A DNA stretch of 64,000 nucleotides, from assembly GCA_030041515.1 (NCBI GenBank), contig JASHNS010000053.1, positions 1 through 64,000 on the forward strand, given 5' to 3'. The stretch is from Acidobacteriaceae bacterium. GTDB lineage: Bacteria; Acidobacteriota; Terriglobia; Terriglobales; Acidobacteriaceae. Each line of letters opens with the position of its first letter. Positions within the stretch are counted from its first letter, which is position 1. A model generated the notes under the pieces. That model had not been told where the DNA came from. It was given only the letters and a program-made list of their open reading frames with translations, and ran no database searches. The translations under genes were made by a program, and so were the position numbers. Shown here piece after piece: positions 18,439-27,542 of the stretch.

Positions 18439-21400
18439 TTGAGCGATGAAATCATTATCCGCGGCGCGCGGACCCACAACCTGAAAAACATCGACTGCGC
18501 CATCCCCCACGGGAAGCTCACCGTCGTTTCCGGCGTCTCCGGCTCCGGCAAGTCCTCGCTCGCCTTCGACACCATCTACGCAGAAGGCCAGCGCCGCTAC
18601 GTCGAATCGCTCTCTGCCTACGCCCGTCAGTTCCTGGAGCGCATGGAGAAGCCCGATGTCGACCTCATCGACGGCCTCGCGCCCGCCATCGCCATCCGCC
18701 AGAAAAACTCCACGCGCAACCCGCGCTCCACCGTAGCCACTGCCACCGAGATCTACGACTACATGCGCCTGCTCTGGGCGCGCTGCGGCACGGTCCACTG
18801 CACGGTCTGCGGAGGTGTGGTCCGCCGCGACACCGTCGACGAGATGGCCACTGCTATCCTCGCTCTCGGCGAAGGCACGCGCCTCCACGCGCTCTTTCCC
18901 GTCCAGCCGCTCGCCACCGCGCCCATCTCGCCGGCCGGAGAAGGGAAGTCTGCCCCGGCAAAACCCGCCCGTCGGACACGCAAATCCGCGTCCGCCCCCG
19001 CCGAGACGCCGAAATCCAGCCTCTCCGACGCGCTCCGCGAGCGCCTCTTCGATCTGCGCAGGCGCGGCTTCAATCGCCTTTACCAGAACGGCGCGATGTA
19101 CGAATTCTCCACACCCGAATCGCTCCTCGAAATCGACTTCGCCCTCCCCGTCTACGTCCTCGTCGACCGCATCGTCGTCTCCCAGGAAAACCGCGCCCGC
19201 ATCGTCGACGCAGCCGAAATCGGCTACCGCGAATCCGGCGAAATTTTGTACGAGATCGTCCACCGCGAACAAAACTCGGTCATGCGAGCCGAAGGGAGCG
19301 CAGCGACCGGAGTCCTGAGCGCAGCGACCATCGGGAGCGGAGTCGAAGGAGCCGTATTTCCTCGTCCAACGGATCTAACGCAGTCAGCGAGTCGAACGGC
19401 ACCCGCGCAATCTGTCATCCTGAGCGAAGGCCGCGCAGCGGCCGTAGTCGAAGGACCTGCATTTCCAGCCATCCGCTTCTCAGCCGCCTTCGAGTGCAAA
19501 ACCTGCCATCGCAGCTATCGCGAACCGGAGCCCAGCCTCTTCTCCTTCAACAACCCCTTCGGCGCCTGTCCCCGCTGCCAGGGATTCGGCAACACCATCG
19601 ACTTCGACCTCGACCTCATCATCCCCGACAAGTCGAAGACCCTCGATGAAGGCGCCATTGACCCCTGGAATCGCCCCAAATACCGCACCTACCTCACCGA
19701 GCTCCGCCGCGCCGCGCGCCAGAATGGCATTCCCCTCGACGTCCCCTGGTGGGATCTGACCCCCGGCCAGCAGGCCTTCGTCCTCGACGGCTGCGGCTCA
19801 TTCATCGGCGTGCACGGCTTCTTCGACTTCCTGGAGCGCAAGAAATACAAGCTCCACGTCCGCGTCATGCTTTCGAAATACCGCGGCTACGCCCTCTGCC
19901 CCGACTGCAAAGGCCAGCGCCTCCGCGCCGAAGCCCGCGCCGTCCGCATCGCCGAGAAAAACATCTGCGACGCCGCCTCGCTCACCATCGGCGCCGCCTT
20001 CCAGTTCTTCTCCTCACTTGATCTGACGCCCATGCAGCAGGAGATTGCCGGCGACATCCTCAACGAAATCCGCCAGCGCCTCAAATTCCTCGACGCCGTC
20101 GGCCTCGACTACCTCACTCTCGACCGCCTCGCCTCCACGCTCTCCGGCGGCGAATCCCAGCGCATCCAGCTGGCCACGTCGCTCGGCTCGCGCCTCGTCG
20201 GCGCGCTCTACGTCCTCGACGAGCCCTCCATCGGCCTGCACCCGCGCGACACCGCCCGCCTCATCCGCATCCTCGACGACCTGCGCGATCTCGGCAACAC
20301 CATCCTCGTCGTCGAGCACGATCCCGACGTCCTCCGCGCCGCCGACTATCTTCTCGACCTCGGTCCCGGCGCCGGCGAATTCGGCGGCAAAGTGCTCGCC
20401 GCCGGCACCGTCGCCGAAGTCTCCGAGAACCCCGCCTCCATCACCGGCCGCTATCTCAGCGGCCATCTCACCATCCCTGTCCCCGCGCGCCGCAAAGCGC
20501 CAGGCAGCGCCCGCGACTGGCTGCGCCTCCGTGGCGCCCGCGCCCACAACCTCAAGGGCATCGACGTCGACATCCCGCTCAACCTCCTCGTCTGCATCAC
20601 CGGCGTCTCCGGATCCGGAAAATCTACCCTCGTGCACGAGGTTCTCTACAAGGCGGTCGCCCTCGCGCTCGGTCGCGTCGAAGGCGCCGATCCCACCAGT
20701 GCCTACCGCGATCTCAAAGGCGTCGAGCGCCTCAACGACATCGTCCTCGTCGACCAGACCCCCATCGGCCGCACCCCGCGCTCCAATCCCGTCACCTACA
20801 TCAAGGCCTTCGACGCCATCCGCGAGCTCTTCGCCTCGCAGCCCGAAGCCCAGCGCCGCGGCTACACCGCCGGCCATTTTTCCTTCAACGTTCCCGGCGG
20901 CCGCTGCGACCAGTGCGAGGGCGACGGCACCGTCACCGTCGAAATGCAGTTCCTGGCCGACGTGGAATTGCCCTGCGAAGAATGTAACGGCACGCGCTAC
21001 AAATCCTCGACCCTCGAGATCCACTACAAAAACAAAAACATTCACGAAGTTCTGCAAATGACCGTGCGCGAAGCGCTGCGCTTCTTTACCGGCCATCCGA
21101 AAATCGTCGACAAGCTCGCCGTCCTCGAAGAAATCGGTCTCGGCTACGTCCGCCTCGGCCAGTCCGCCACCACGCTCTCCGGCGGCGAAGCCCAGCGCGT
21201 CAAACTCGCCGCGCATCTGGCCTCCGCCCGCTCCGCCGAGCGCGGCTCCGACGGCAAAAAAGGCGGCAGCCGCGTCCTCTACATCCTCGACGAGCCCACT
21301 ACCGGCCTCCACTTCGACGATGTCGGCAAGCTGCTCGTGGCGCTGCGCAAGCTCATCGACGGCGGCGGCTCGATGGTCATCATCGAGCACAATCTCGATG

Positions 21401-21591
21401 TCATCAAGTCTGCCGACTGGGTCATCGACCTTGGCCCCGAAGGCGGCGCGGCCGGCGGCCAGATCGTCGCCGCCGGTACGCCCGAAGAGATCGCCAACAA
21501 CGAGCTCTCCCACACCGGACAATGGCTCGCTCGCGTTCTTCAGGGCCACGCCGTCCAATCCACACCCACCGAAAGCGAAGTTGCCTCGTGA
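18439..21591 (+). CDS. uvrA: Excinuclease ABC subunit A
   Basis: 1050 residues against the usual ~940-960; start TTG at 18439. Damage-sensing ATPase of nucleotide excision repair; a UvrA dimer loads UvrB on lesions. Both ATPase halves are intact: Walker [13 protein letters not shown] and [12 protein letters not shown]; signature [12 protein letters not shown] and [12 protein letters not shown]; Walker [12 protein letters not shown] and [11 protein letters not shown]. Zinc modules: CKTC...CPRC and CDQC...CEEC. Extra length comes from two places: an Ala/Lys/Pro-rich insert near residues 155-195 in the UvrB-binding region, and residues ~282-344, which are encoded by intergenic-type repeats (separate entry). 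The frame is preserved through both. Confidence 0.96.
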   Translation: MSDEIIIRGARTHNLKNIDCAIPHGKLTVVSGVSGSGKSSLAFDTIYAEGQRRYVESLSAYARQFLERMEKPDVDLIDGLAPAIAIRQKNSTRNPRSTVATATEIYDYMRLLWARCGTVHCTVCGGVVRRDTVDEMATAILALGEGTRLHALFPVQPLATAPISPAGEGKSAPAKPARRTRKSASAPAETPKSSLSDALRERLFDLRRRGFNRLYQNGAMYEFSTPESLLEIDFALPVYVLVDRIVVSQENRARIVDAAEIGYRESGEILYEIVHREQNSVMRAEGSAATGVLSAATIGSGVEGAVFPRPTDLTQSASRTAPAQSVILSEGRAAAVVEGPAFPAIRFSAAFECKTCHRSYREPEPSLFSFNNPFGACPRCQGFGNTIDFDLDLIIPDKSKTLDEGAIDPWNRPKYRTYLTELRRAARQNGIPLDVPWWDLTPGQQAFVLDGCGSFIGVHGFFDFLERKKYKLHVRVMLSKYRGYALCPDCKGQRLRAEARAVRIAEKNICDAASLTIGAAFQFFSSLDLTPMQQEIAGDILNEIRQRLKFLDAVGLDYLTLDRLASTLSGGESQRIQLATSLGSRLVGALYVLDEPSIGLHPRDTARLIRILDDLRDLGNTILVVEHDPDVLRAADYLLDLGPGAGEFGGKVLAAGTVAEVSENPASITGRYLSGHLTIPVPARRKAPGSARDWLRLRGARAHNLKGIDVDIPLNLLVCITGVSGSGKSTLVHEVLYKAVALALGRVEGADPTSAYRDLKGVERLNDIVLVDQTPIGRTPRSNPVTYIKAFDAIRELFASQPEAQRRGYTAGHFSFNVPGGRCDQCEGDGTVTVEMQFLADVELPCEECNGTRYKSSTLEIHYKNKNIHEVLQMTVREALRFFTGHPKIVDKLAVLEEIGLGYVRLGQSATTLSGGEAQRVKLAAHLASARSAERGSDGKKGGSRVLYILDEPTTGLHFDDVGKLLVALRKLIDGGGSMVIIEHNLDVIKSADWVIDLGPEGGAAGGQIVAAGTPEEIANNELSHTGQWLARVLQGHAVQSTPTESEVAS
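19282..19470 (+). repeat. Dispersed repeat DNA inserted in frame within uvrA
   Basis: 189 bases (63 codons) just before the first zinc module. The 3' part, 19414-19465, is a complete copy of the intergenic element TCATCCTGAGCGAAG - hairpin (GGCCG/CGGCC) - GTCGAAGGACCTGCATTT. The 5' part contains a decayed copy (CTGAGCGCAGCGACC ... GGAGTCGAAGGAGCCGTATTT). Translated it gives Ser/Ala/Gly-rich sequence with no stop. Confidence 0.85.
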
Positions 21592-21617
21592 AGTTCCAGC
21601 GTCTGATCCAAAAAAGA

Positions 21618-21756
21618 AGATCTGTCATCCTGAGCAAGAGCAGATCTGTCATCCTCAGCAAGAGCAGATCTGTCATCCTCAGCAAGAGTAGATCTGTCAT
21701 CCTGAGCGAAGTTGGCGCGCCCGGCGCGCCAACGCAGTCGAAGGACCTGCATTTTC
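21618..21756 (+). repeat. Four 24-bp tandem repeats fused to a TCATCCTGAGC hairpin element
   Basis: AGATCTGTCATCCTGAGCAA-type units start at 21618, 21642, 21666 and 21690 (exact 24-base period). The last runs into a full element: TCATCCTGAGCGAAG, hairpin GTTGGCGCG/CGCGCCAAC, GTCGAAGGACCTGCATTT. The repeat unit is the element's own first half, so the array looks like local expansion. Confidence 0.85.
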
Positions 21757-21839
21757 CTGACAGCGAATGCCACGAACTTCCAGGACACAGCCCGAATTGC
21801 TGTTCCCTTGCCATCCCGCTCTGTGCTCTGAGCTCAGTC

Positions 21840-23129
21840 ATGGTGTTCTGTGCTCTGAGCACCGTTCTCTGCTTCGCGCAGTCCTCGCAACTGCCTCCCG
21901 GCACCTCCGTTCCCGGCGATGTTGCGCAGCAGCAGGCGCAGCCCACCGCGCTCCAGCAGGCCGAATCTTCCATCGAGGCAAAGAACTACGCCGCAGCAAC
22001 AACCCAGCTCAACACCTGGCTCTCCGCGCATCCCGCGGACGCCCGCGCTCTCTTCGATCGCGGATACGTCGCGGACGCCCAGGGCCAATCCGCCGTTGCC
22101 GCCTCCTGGTACCGCAAAGCCATCGCCGCCGATCCGAAGCAATTTGAGTCGCGCCTGGCTCTCGGACTCCTCCTCGCCGGCCAGGGCGACGCCGTCGGCG
22201 CCCGCACGCAGCTCTACGCCGCCACTAATCTCCAGCCCAACCCGCCGAATCCCGCCGCCAAAGCCCAGGCCTGGCGCGCGCTCGCCCAGGTGCTTCGCAA
22301 CTCCGACCCCATCGGTGCCCGCGACGCCCTCGTCGAGGCCCTCAAGCTGACGCCGGAAACTCCCTCCGATACCCTCCTCGCCGCGCAAATCGCCGACGCT
22401 GCCGGCGACAGCGACCTCGCCGAGCAGGAATACCGCAAGCTCCTCCAGGAGCAGCCCGACTCGCCCGAGGCCACCGCCGGTCTCGCCCATCTCCTCCTCC
22501 AGGAGAAGCGCTACGCCGACGCGCAGCCGCTCGTCGCCGCCGCGCTCGCACAACACCCCAACGATCCAGCGCTCAATGCGGAGATGGCCGTCATCCTCAA
22601 CGGCGAAGGCAAGCCGGCCGATGCGCTCGCCGTCCTCCAAAAGCTCCACACGCTCGAGCCCGCCAACCGCGACGTCACCGGCATGCTCGCCGACGCCGAA
22701 TTCCAGTCTGGCGATCTGGACGCCGCCGACACCCTCTACCAGCAGCTCCTCGCCGCCACGCCCAACGATCCCGATCTCCTCGACTCTCACGGGCAGATTC
22801 TCATCCGCCAGCAACATTTCGCCGACGCCCTCGCCGTCTTCCAGAAAGCCGCCGCCGCCCGTCCCGATGACGTCGACGCCTGGTCCGGCATCGCTTTTGC
22901 CGACTCCAAACTCGCGCGCTGGACTGACGAGCTCCACGCGCTTTCCATGAGATCGAAATTTGCGCCGGAGAATCCCAGCACTCTTTTTTTGTGGGCGACC
23001 GCCTACGACAACCTGCATCAGAACAAGGCAGCGGCGGATTATTACCATCGCTTCCTCGCCGCCGCTCAGGGTAAATTCCCAGACCAGGAGTGGCAGGCGC
23101 GGCACCGGCTGATCGCTCTCGAAAAATAA
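21840..23129 (+). CDS. Exported TPR-repeat protein
   Basis: 429 residues from ATG 21840, which gives a short signal-like start (MVFCALSTVLCFAQ). The frame is open back to a GTG at 21588 that overlaps the uvrA stop, but that start would translate the 24-bp repeats, so I prefer 21840; no clear ribosome site decides it. Helical TPR-like repeats fill residues ~40-420: alternating A/G/Y-rich 34-residue units such as DARALFDRGYVADAQGQSAVAASWYRKAI and DSPEATAGLAHLLLQEKRYADAQPLV. Such proteins act as periplasmic or outer-membrane scaffolds; partner unknown. Confidence 0.78.
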   Translation: MVFCALSTVLCFAQSSQLPPGTSVPGDVAQQQAQPTALQQAESSIEAKNYAAATTQLNTWLSAHPADARALFDRGYVADAQGQSAVAASWYRKAIAADPKQFESRLALGLLLAGQGDAVGARTQLYAATNLQPNPPNPAAKAQAWRALAQVLRNSDPIGARDALVEALKLTPETPSDTLLAAQIADAAGDSDLAEQEYRKLLQEQPDSPEATAGLAHLLLQEKRYADAQPLVAAALAQHPNDPALNAEMAVILNGEGKPADALAVLQKLHTLEPANRDVTGMLADAEFQSGDLDAADTLYQQLLAATPNDPDLLDSHGQILIRQQHFADALAVFQKAAAARPDDVDAWSGIAFADSKLARWTDELHALSMRSKFAPENPSTLFLWATAYDNLHQNKAAADYYHRFLAAAQGKFPDQEWQARHRLIALEK

Positions 23130-23299
23130 AAGGGTGCTGCTCATCCCTCGTGTCGCTCGACGGGCGTCCGCGGATGAGCCTCGGGGCTCTCATCGGCCGC
23201 TCCGCAAACACGGACGGCTTCGAGGCACAGGCCACTCCAGTGGCGCAGATCGTGGGATTCGCGGCCCGCTGCGCGCGGCGCGTCTCCCGGAGGTGCGCA

Positions 23300-23761
23300 A
23301 TGCGCTGTTCTGCTATTCCCCTCTGTTTTGCTGCCGCAGTTCTTCTCTGTGCTCCCCTCGCCTGGGCGCATCGCTCCGCCGACCAGCCCCCCGACGCCAA
23401 ACAGCTCGCCGAACTCGAGGCCCGCGCCGCTTCCGCCACCCCGCGCGATCAGCCCTGGCTCTACGCACAGCTCGTGCATTCCATGACCGATGTCGCTACC
23501 GCTCAGTTTCAGGCCGGCCAGGACCAGCAGGCTGAATCCACGCTCCGTCAGGCCCAGACCTACGCCGGCCGGATTCGCGTCAGCCTGCTCCACGGTGCGA
23601 AACGCCTGCAGAGAGCTGAGATCCTCGTCCGCCACACCGCCTTTCGCCTCCGCCAGCTCATGCTTGGAGCTTCGCTCCTCGATCGTCCCACCCTGGAGGC
23701 CACCATCCGCCAGCTCAACCAGGTACAGTCGGAGATGCTAAACCAGGTCCTGGTCCGGTAG
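23300..23761 (+). CDS. Small exported alpha-helical protein, function unknown
   Basis: 153 residues. Start at 23300 has GGAGGT six bases upstream and a good signal peptide (MRCSAIPLCFAAAVLLCAPLAWA). The mature part is mainly helical, with DAKQLAELEARAASATPRDQPWLYAQLVHSMTDVATAQFQAG and a final ATIRQLNQVQSEMLNQVL. No family recognised. The 170 bases between this and the TPR gene hold no gene. Confidence 0.75.
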   Translation: MRCSAIPLCFAAAVLLCAPLAWAHRSADQPPDAKQLAELEARAASATPRDQPWLYAQLVHSMTDVATAQFQAGQDQQAESTLRQAQTYAGRIRVSLLHGAKRLQRAEILVRHTAFRLRQLMLGASLLDRPTLEATIRQLNQVQSEMLNQVLVR

Positions 23762-23798
23762 AGTTCGTTGAGTCTGACATTCGCAACGAAGGGGCTCT

Positions 23799-23851
23799 GT
23801 CATCCTGAGCGCAGTTTGCCGCGCCCTTTGCGGCAAACGCAGTCGAAGGAC
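23799..23851. repeat. TCATCCTGAGC hairpin element
   Basis: Constant head TCATCCTGAGCGCAG, hairpin GTTTGCCGC/GCGGCAAAC, constant tail GTCGAAGGACCTGCGTT. Same family as 21690-21756, 27285-27349, 32223-32309, 51909-51971 and 63770-64000. Confidence 0.8.
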
Positions 23852-24796
23852 CTGCGTTGTTCTTCAACAAACTTCAGACCCGCCATACAAATGCACCCTC
23901 GCAATTGCGAGGAATCAGAAGCTTCGCGATTATGTCGGCGCGACCGGCAGGGAGCGGCGATCCTGAATGCTCCGAAAAACTGCACAGTCTCTCTGAAGGT
24001 GCCGTAACCCCGACCATCGCAAATCACTCTCTCCCATCCGCGCACCAAACTGCCCCGCGCGACCGCACCGCTTTCGCTGCAAATTCCCGCCTTTTCCCTG
24101 AACGATCCACATCCTTTCAACAGCACCGCGGTTGTGCTCGGATAGTGTTCATCGGCCTTTCATGAATGCCGGTGCAAACATCCCCTCCTCACGCCGCGCA
24201 GCTTCGCCTCATTTTCTCCGTTTACACGGCGGGGGGTCCTTCGTACTCTGACGTGGCGTTTCCATGCAGCGTGTTGTATACGGCCACGCTGAACTTTCAG
24301 ATTGCGGACGGGATTTGCCCCGCGATCGCCCCAGGCTCAAGTCGCCTGACGGGCTGATTCCGGCGCAGATTCGCCCCAATCTGAAGCGGCCGGCCAGCGG
24401 TACGGCATGCGGCATGGGGACACACTTTCGCCTTTTGCTGAAAATTTAACCTTGGAAGGGAACGCAGCCGCAGTGCGTCGCCCGGTGCCGTCCCGTGTTC
24501 GCGCGGGGGAGTCTCCTCAGGAGGCTGGCTCTCCTGGCTTTCACGCTGTAATCGCATTCTCTTCCCCCGTATCCCGCGCCCAGCGGGCGATGCCTCGCGC
24601 GCACTCAAAGTGCCACGCTCGCATCCGCTCCCGGGCACGGGATGCGGGCCACTGGAACTCGCCGGCAGGTGCAACCTGCGTACCCTGGTCTACTCCCTGG
24701 TTCCTTCCTGGGTGTGCCTGCCGCCAGACCCCGCCTCGCGCGGGTTCAGCCTTCCTGCGCCTTTTTCGGGCAAACGGCGGCTCACCGGGAGAATCG
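23852..24796. other. 945-base stretch without a supportable gene
   Basis: Open frames on both strands lack ribosome sites, family motifs or consistent codon use. Part of 24460-24780 is rich in short inverted repeats (for example GGGGGAGTCTCC...GGAGGCTGGCTCTCC), which might be a structured leader or RNA before the receiver gene, but I match it to no known RNA family. No tRNA seen. Confidence 0.4.
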
Positions 24797-25243
24797 ATGC
24801 GACCGAAGAAAACCATCCTCTGCGTTGACGATAACGAACAAGCCCTCGCCGTCCGCAAATTCCTCCTGGAAACTCGCGGCTACCGCGTTATTGCCGCTTA
24901 TACCGCCGAAGAAGCCATCGAACGCTTCCGCGACGGTGGCATTGACCTCGTCCTCGGCGACGTCGTCATGCCCCTGATGGACGGCAACGAGATGATCCGG
25001 CGCATGAAAGACATCGCCCCAGAGATCCCCATGATCCTCATCAGCGGCACCGTCAAGGCCTTCGAGCGCGCCAACCGCGCCGACGCCTTCCTGCCCAAAG
25101 GCGCCTGCACGCCCGTCGAGATGCTCGAGCGCATCCGCGTCATGATCGCCCGCAAGCGCGGACCCCGCAAGGTCGTCCGTCCCGTCTTCGCGCCCTCTGA
25201 CGCCGCCGTCTTCGAAGCCACCCCGCATCCAGTCGCATCCTGA
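24797..25243 (+). CDS. Stand-alone response-regulator receiver
   Basis: 148 residues, GGGAGA just upstream of the ATG. CheY-like receiver: acidic pair Asp11-Asp12, phospho-acceptor Asp55 (LVLGDVVMP), LISGT (Ser83) and Lys101 (FLPKGA). After the receiver there is only a basic ~30-residue tail, so there is no DNA-binding or enzymatic output domain. No histidine kinase gene is near. It may work in a phosphorelay or by protein contact. Confidence 0.88.
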   Translation: MRPKKTILCVDDNEQALAVRKFLLETRGYRVIAAYTAEEAIERFRDGGIDLVLGDVVMPLMDGNEMIRRMKDIAPEIPMILISGTVKAFERANRADAFLPKGACTPVEMLERIRVMIARKRGPRKVVRPVFAPSDAAVFEATPHPVAS

Positions 25244-25249
25244 GTGCCC

Positions 25250-25420
25250 GTAGACCGCAAACCGTAAACAGTAGTCCGTAGACCGTAGACAGTAGACCGT
25301 CGTCCGCAAACGCGCCTCTGACTACGGATTGCTGATAACTGACTACCAGCTACCAGCCACCAGCTACCGACTCCGGTCTCCCGTCTACGGTCTCCGGTCT
25401 CCCGTCTACGGTAATCTGTT
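25250..25420. repeat. Low-complexity degenerate repeats
   Basis: Runs of short related words: GTAGACCGTAGAC, CAGCTACCAGCCACCAGC and GTCTACGGTCTCCGGTCTCC. The first and last are reverse complements, so the stretch could fold back on itself. Similar words occur at 14223-14260, 51885-51900, 59800-59832, 62490-62545 and 63716-63765. Non-coding. Confidence 0.65.
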
Positions 25421-25423
25421 CAC

Positions 25424-26137
25424 GTGGAACCCATGATCCGCGCCGAGCACCTCGGCAAGACCTATCGCTCCGGCAAGCTCGACGTTCCGGCCCTGCGCGA
25501 CGCTACCTTTTCCGTCGATCCCGGCGAATTCGTCAGCATCGTCGGCCCTTCCGGCAGTGGCAAATCCACCCTCTTCTATCTCCTCGGCGGTCTCACCCGC
25601 GCCTCTTCCGGCCGCGTCCTCATCGGCGGCGTCGATTTTTCCGCGCTGGGCGATGCCGAACGCACCAAAATGCGCCGCGCCCGCATCGGCTTCATCTTCC
25701 AGAAGTTCAACCTGCTGCCCACGCTCTCCGCCCGCGCCAACATCGAGATCGCCCACGAAATCGCCGATTCCGGCAAGCCGCTCGATCATGCCTTCCTCGA
25801 CAAGCTCGCCGAGATGCTCAACATGGCCGGCCGCCTCCACCACCGTCCCTCCGAGCTTTCCGGCGGCGAGCAGCAGCGCGTCGCCATCGCCCGTGCCCTC
25901 ATCACCCAGCCCTCCATCGTCCTGGCCGACGAGCCTACCGGCAACCTCGATACGGAGAACTCCGACATTGTCCTCCAGATGCTCCGCCGTTCCAACCAGG
26001 AGCTGAAGCAGACCGTGCTCATGATCACTCACAATCCCGAGGCCGCCGCCATCGCCGACCGCATCATCCACATGCGCGACGGCCAGATTCGCGGCATCGA
26101 GCCCGGCCAGCGGCGAGTGGCCGACCATCGGTGGTAG
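25424..26137 (+). CDS. ABC transporter ATP-binding protein, LolD/MacB type
   Basis: 237 residues from GTG 25424; an ATG three codons later is equally possible. Walker A GPSGSGKST (41-49), Q-loop FIFQKFNLLP, signature LSGGEQQRVAIARAL, Walker B IVLADEPTGNLD and H-loop MITHNPE. It belongs to the LolD/FtsE/MacB subgroup that drives mechanotransmission permeases. No permease is adjacent; the orphan MacB-like permease at 59859-62312 is 34 kb away. Whether it pairs with that is unknown. Confidence 0.9.
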   Translation: MEPMIRAEHLGKTYRSGKLDVPALRDATFSVDPGEFVSIVGPSGSGKSTLFYLLGGLTRASSGRVLIGGVDFSALGDAERTKMRRARIGFIFQKFNLLPTLSARANIEIAHEIADSGKPLDHAFLDKLAEMLNMAGRLHHRPSELSGGEQQRVAIARALITQPSIVLADEPTGNLDTENSDIVLQMLRRSNQELKQTVLMITHNPEAAAIADRIIHMRDGQIRGIEPGQRRVADHRW

Positions 26138-26260
26138 AACCACCCTCTTTCCGGGGATTTTCCCGATTCCTCAAAAACGGCACGATGACTACAAAGTTCA
26201 CCCGTGCGCGTCATATCGCGTTAGACTTATTGAGGGAAACCCCGCTCCAAAACGGATCAA

Positions 26261-27235
26261 ATGGCCACAACTCTGCATACGCAAGCTGAAGTTTCCGATA
26301 CGTCGAACGGATCGAACGGCTCCGCAAGCAGCATCCATGATCTCCTGACGGAAAAGCTCAACGAAGCCACCCGCGGCCTCGATACCCGTTCCGCCGTCGA
26401 GATCGCCCGCATCATCAATCAGGAAGATCAGAAGGTCGCCGGGGCCGTCAAAAAGGCCATCCCCGAGATCGCCCAGGTCATCGATATGGTCGCCCACGCC
26501 CTGCGTGAAGGGGGCCGTCTAATCTACGTCGGTGCTGGCTCCAGCGGCCGCCTCGCTGCTCTCGATGCCTGCGAGCTGCCCGCCTATTTCTCCACCAGCC
26601 CCCAGACTGTCCAGTACATCATGGCCGGCGGACCCAAGGCGCTCGCCTCGCCCGTCGAGGTTAACGAAGATTCCGAAGACCTCGGCAAGCGCGACATCGC
26701 GCGCCGCCGCCCCAGCCGCCGCGATGTGGTCATCGGACTTTCCGCCAGCGGCCGCACCCCCTACGTGGTCGCTGCGCTGAAGTACGCTCGCTCCCTCGGC
26801 GCCAAACCCGCCTGTATCACCTGCAATCCCGGCTCTCCACTCGCGCTCGCCGTCGAAGCCGCCATCGTCGCCGAGGTTGGCCCCGAAGTCATCTCCGGCT
26901 CCACCCGCATGAAGGCCGCAACCGCCCAGAAGATGATCACCAACATGATCACGACCGGCGCCATGACGCGGCTCGGCTATGTGTACGAAAACCTGATGGT
27001 GAACGTGCACATGCACAACTCCAAGCTCATCGAGCGCGGCATCGGCATCCTGATGCGCGCCTGCCAGGTGGGCCGCGAGCAGGCCGTCGACGTCATCAAA
27101 TCCGCGGGCCGCAGCGTCCCCGTCGCCCTCGTCATGCTCAAGGCCAAAGTCGACAAGCCCGAAGCTGTCCGCCGCCTCGCCCGCGCCGAAGGCAACGTCC
27201 GCCGCGCCATCGAAGACTCCGTCATGGACGTCTAG
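26261..27235 (+). CDS. murQ: N-acetylmuramic acid 6-phosphate etherase
   Basis: 324 residues, a usual length. Removes D-lactate from MurNAc-6-phosphate to give GlcNAc-6-phosphate in cytoplasmic peptidoglycan recycling. SIS domain with VGAGSSGRLAALDACELP, LSASGRTPYV and the catalytic-glutamate region (VNEDSED and PEVISGSTRMKAATAQKMITNM). The C-terminal block ends RAEGNVRRAIEDSVMDV; its last 63 coding bases are copied exactly 292 bases further on (27461-27523). No anmK or nagZ nearby. Confidence 0.95.
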   Translation: MATTLHTQAEVSDTSNGSNGSASSIHDLLTEKLNEATRGLDTRSAVEIARIINQEDQKVAGAVKKAIPEIAQVIDMVAHALREGGRLIYVGAGSSGRLAALDACELPAYFSTSPQTVQYIMAGGPKALASPVEVNEDSEDLGKRDIARRRPSRRDVVIGLSASGRTPYVVAALKYARSLGAKPACITCNPGSPLALAVEAAIVAEVGPEVISGSTRMKAATAQKMITNMITTGAMTRLGYVYENLMVNVHMHNSKLIERGIGILMRACQVGREQAVDVIKSAGRSVPVALVMLKAKVDKPEAVRRLARAEGNVRRAIEDSVMDV

Positions 27236-27284
27236 CGCGACCGTCCCCCTCGCTCTCCACCCCAACTCCAACACCACAGACCCG

Positions 27285-27349
27285 TCATCCTGAGCGAAGT
27301 GGACCGTGCGCCCAGCGCGGTCCACGCAGTCGAAGGACCTGCATTTCAT
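27285..27349. repeat. TCATCCTGAGC hairpin element
   Basis: Head GTCATCCTGAGCGAAG, hairpin GTGGACCG/CGGTCCAC, tail GTCGAAGGACCTGCATTTC. It lies between the murQ stop and the duplicated murQ tail. Confidence 0.8.
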
Positions 27350-27460
27350 GCCGAATGCTCCGGCCCGGCATGCAGCATCCCGCCTTTTCTCCTGACCGGC
27401 GCCTGACGAGCACCTATTATGCAGTCGGGGGATTGGGAGTGCGCGAGAATAGCGTCACTG

Positions 27461-27523
27461 CCGCCGCCTCGCCCGCGCCGAAGGCAACGTCCGCCGCGCC
27501 ATCGAAGACTCCGTCATGGACGT
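27461..27523 (+). repeat. murQ: 63-bp exact copy of the murQ 3' end
   Basis: Identical to 27169-27231, the last 21 codons' worth of murQ up to the stop. The bases after the copy (GTAGGCGGACGG) differ from those after murQ (CTAGCGCGACCG). No start codon or reading frame use is evident; it is a gene fragment left by duplication. Confidence 0.9.
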
Positions 27524-27542
27524 GTAGGCGGACGGTGTTCGA

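Noticed and set aside
21588-21839. TPR gene starting at the GTG overlapping the uvrA stop
   Set aside because: It would translate the 24-bp repeats and hide the signal peptide about 84 residues inside; kept only as an alternative.
24460-24780. 6S, RNase P or tmRNA gene before the receiver
   Set aside because: Some inverted repeats are present but none of the conserved cores of these RNAs could be matched.
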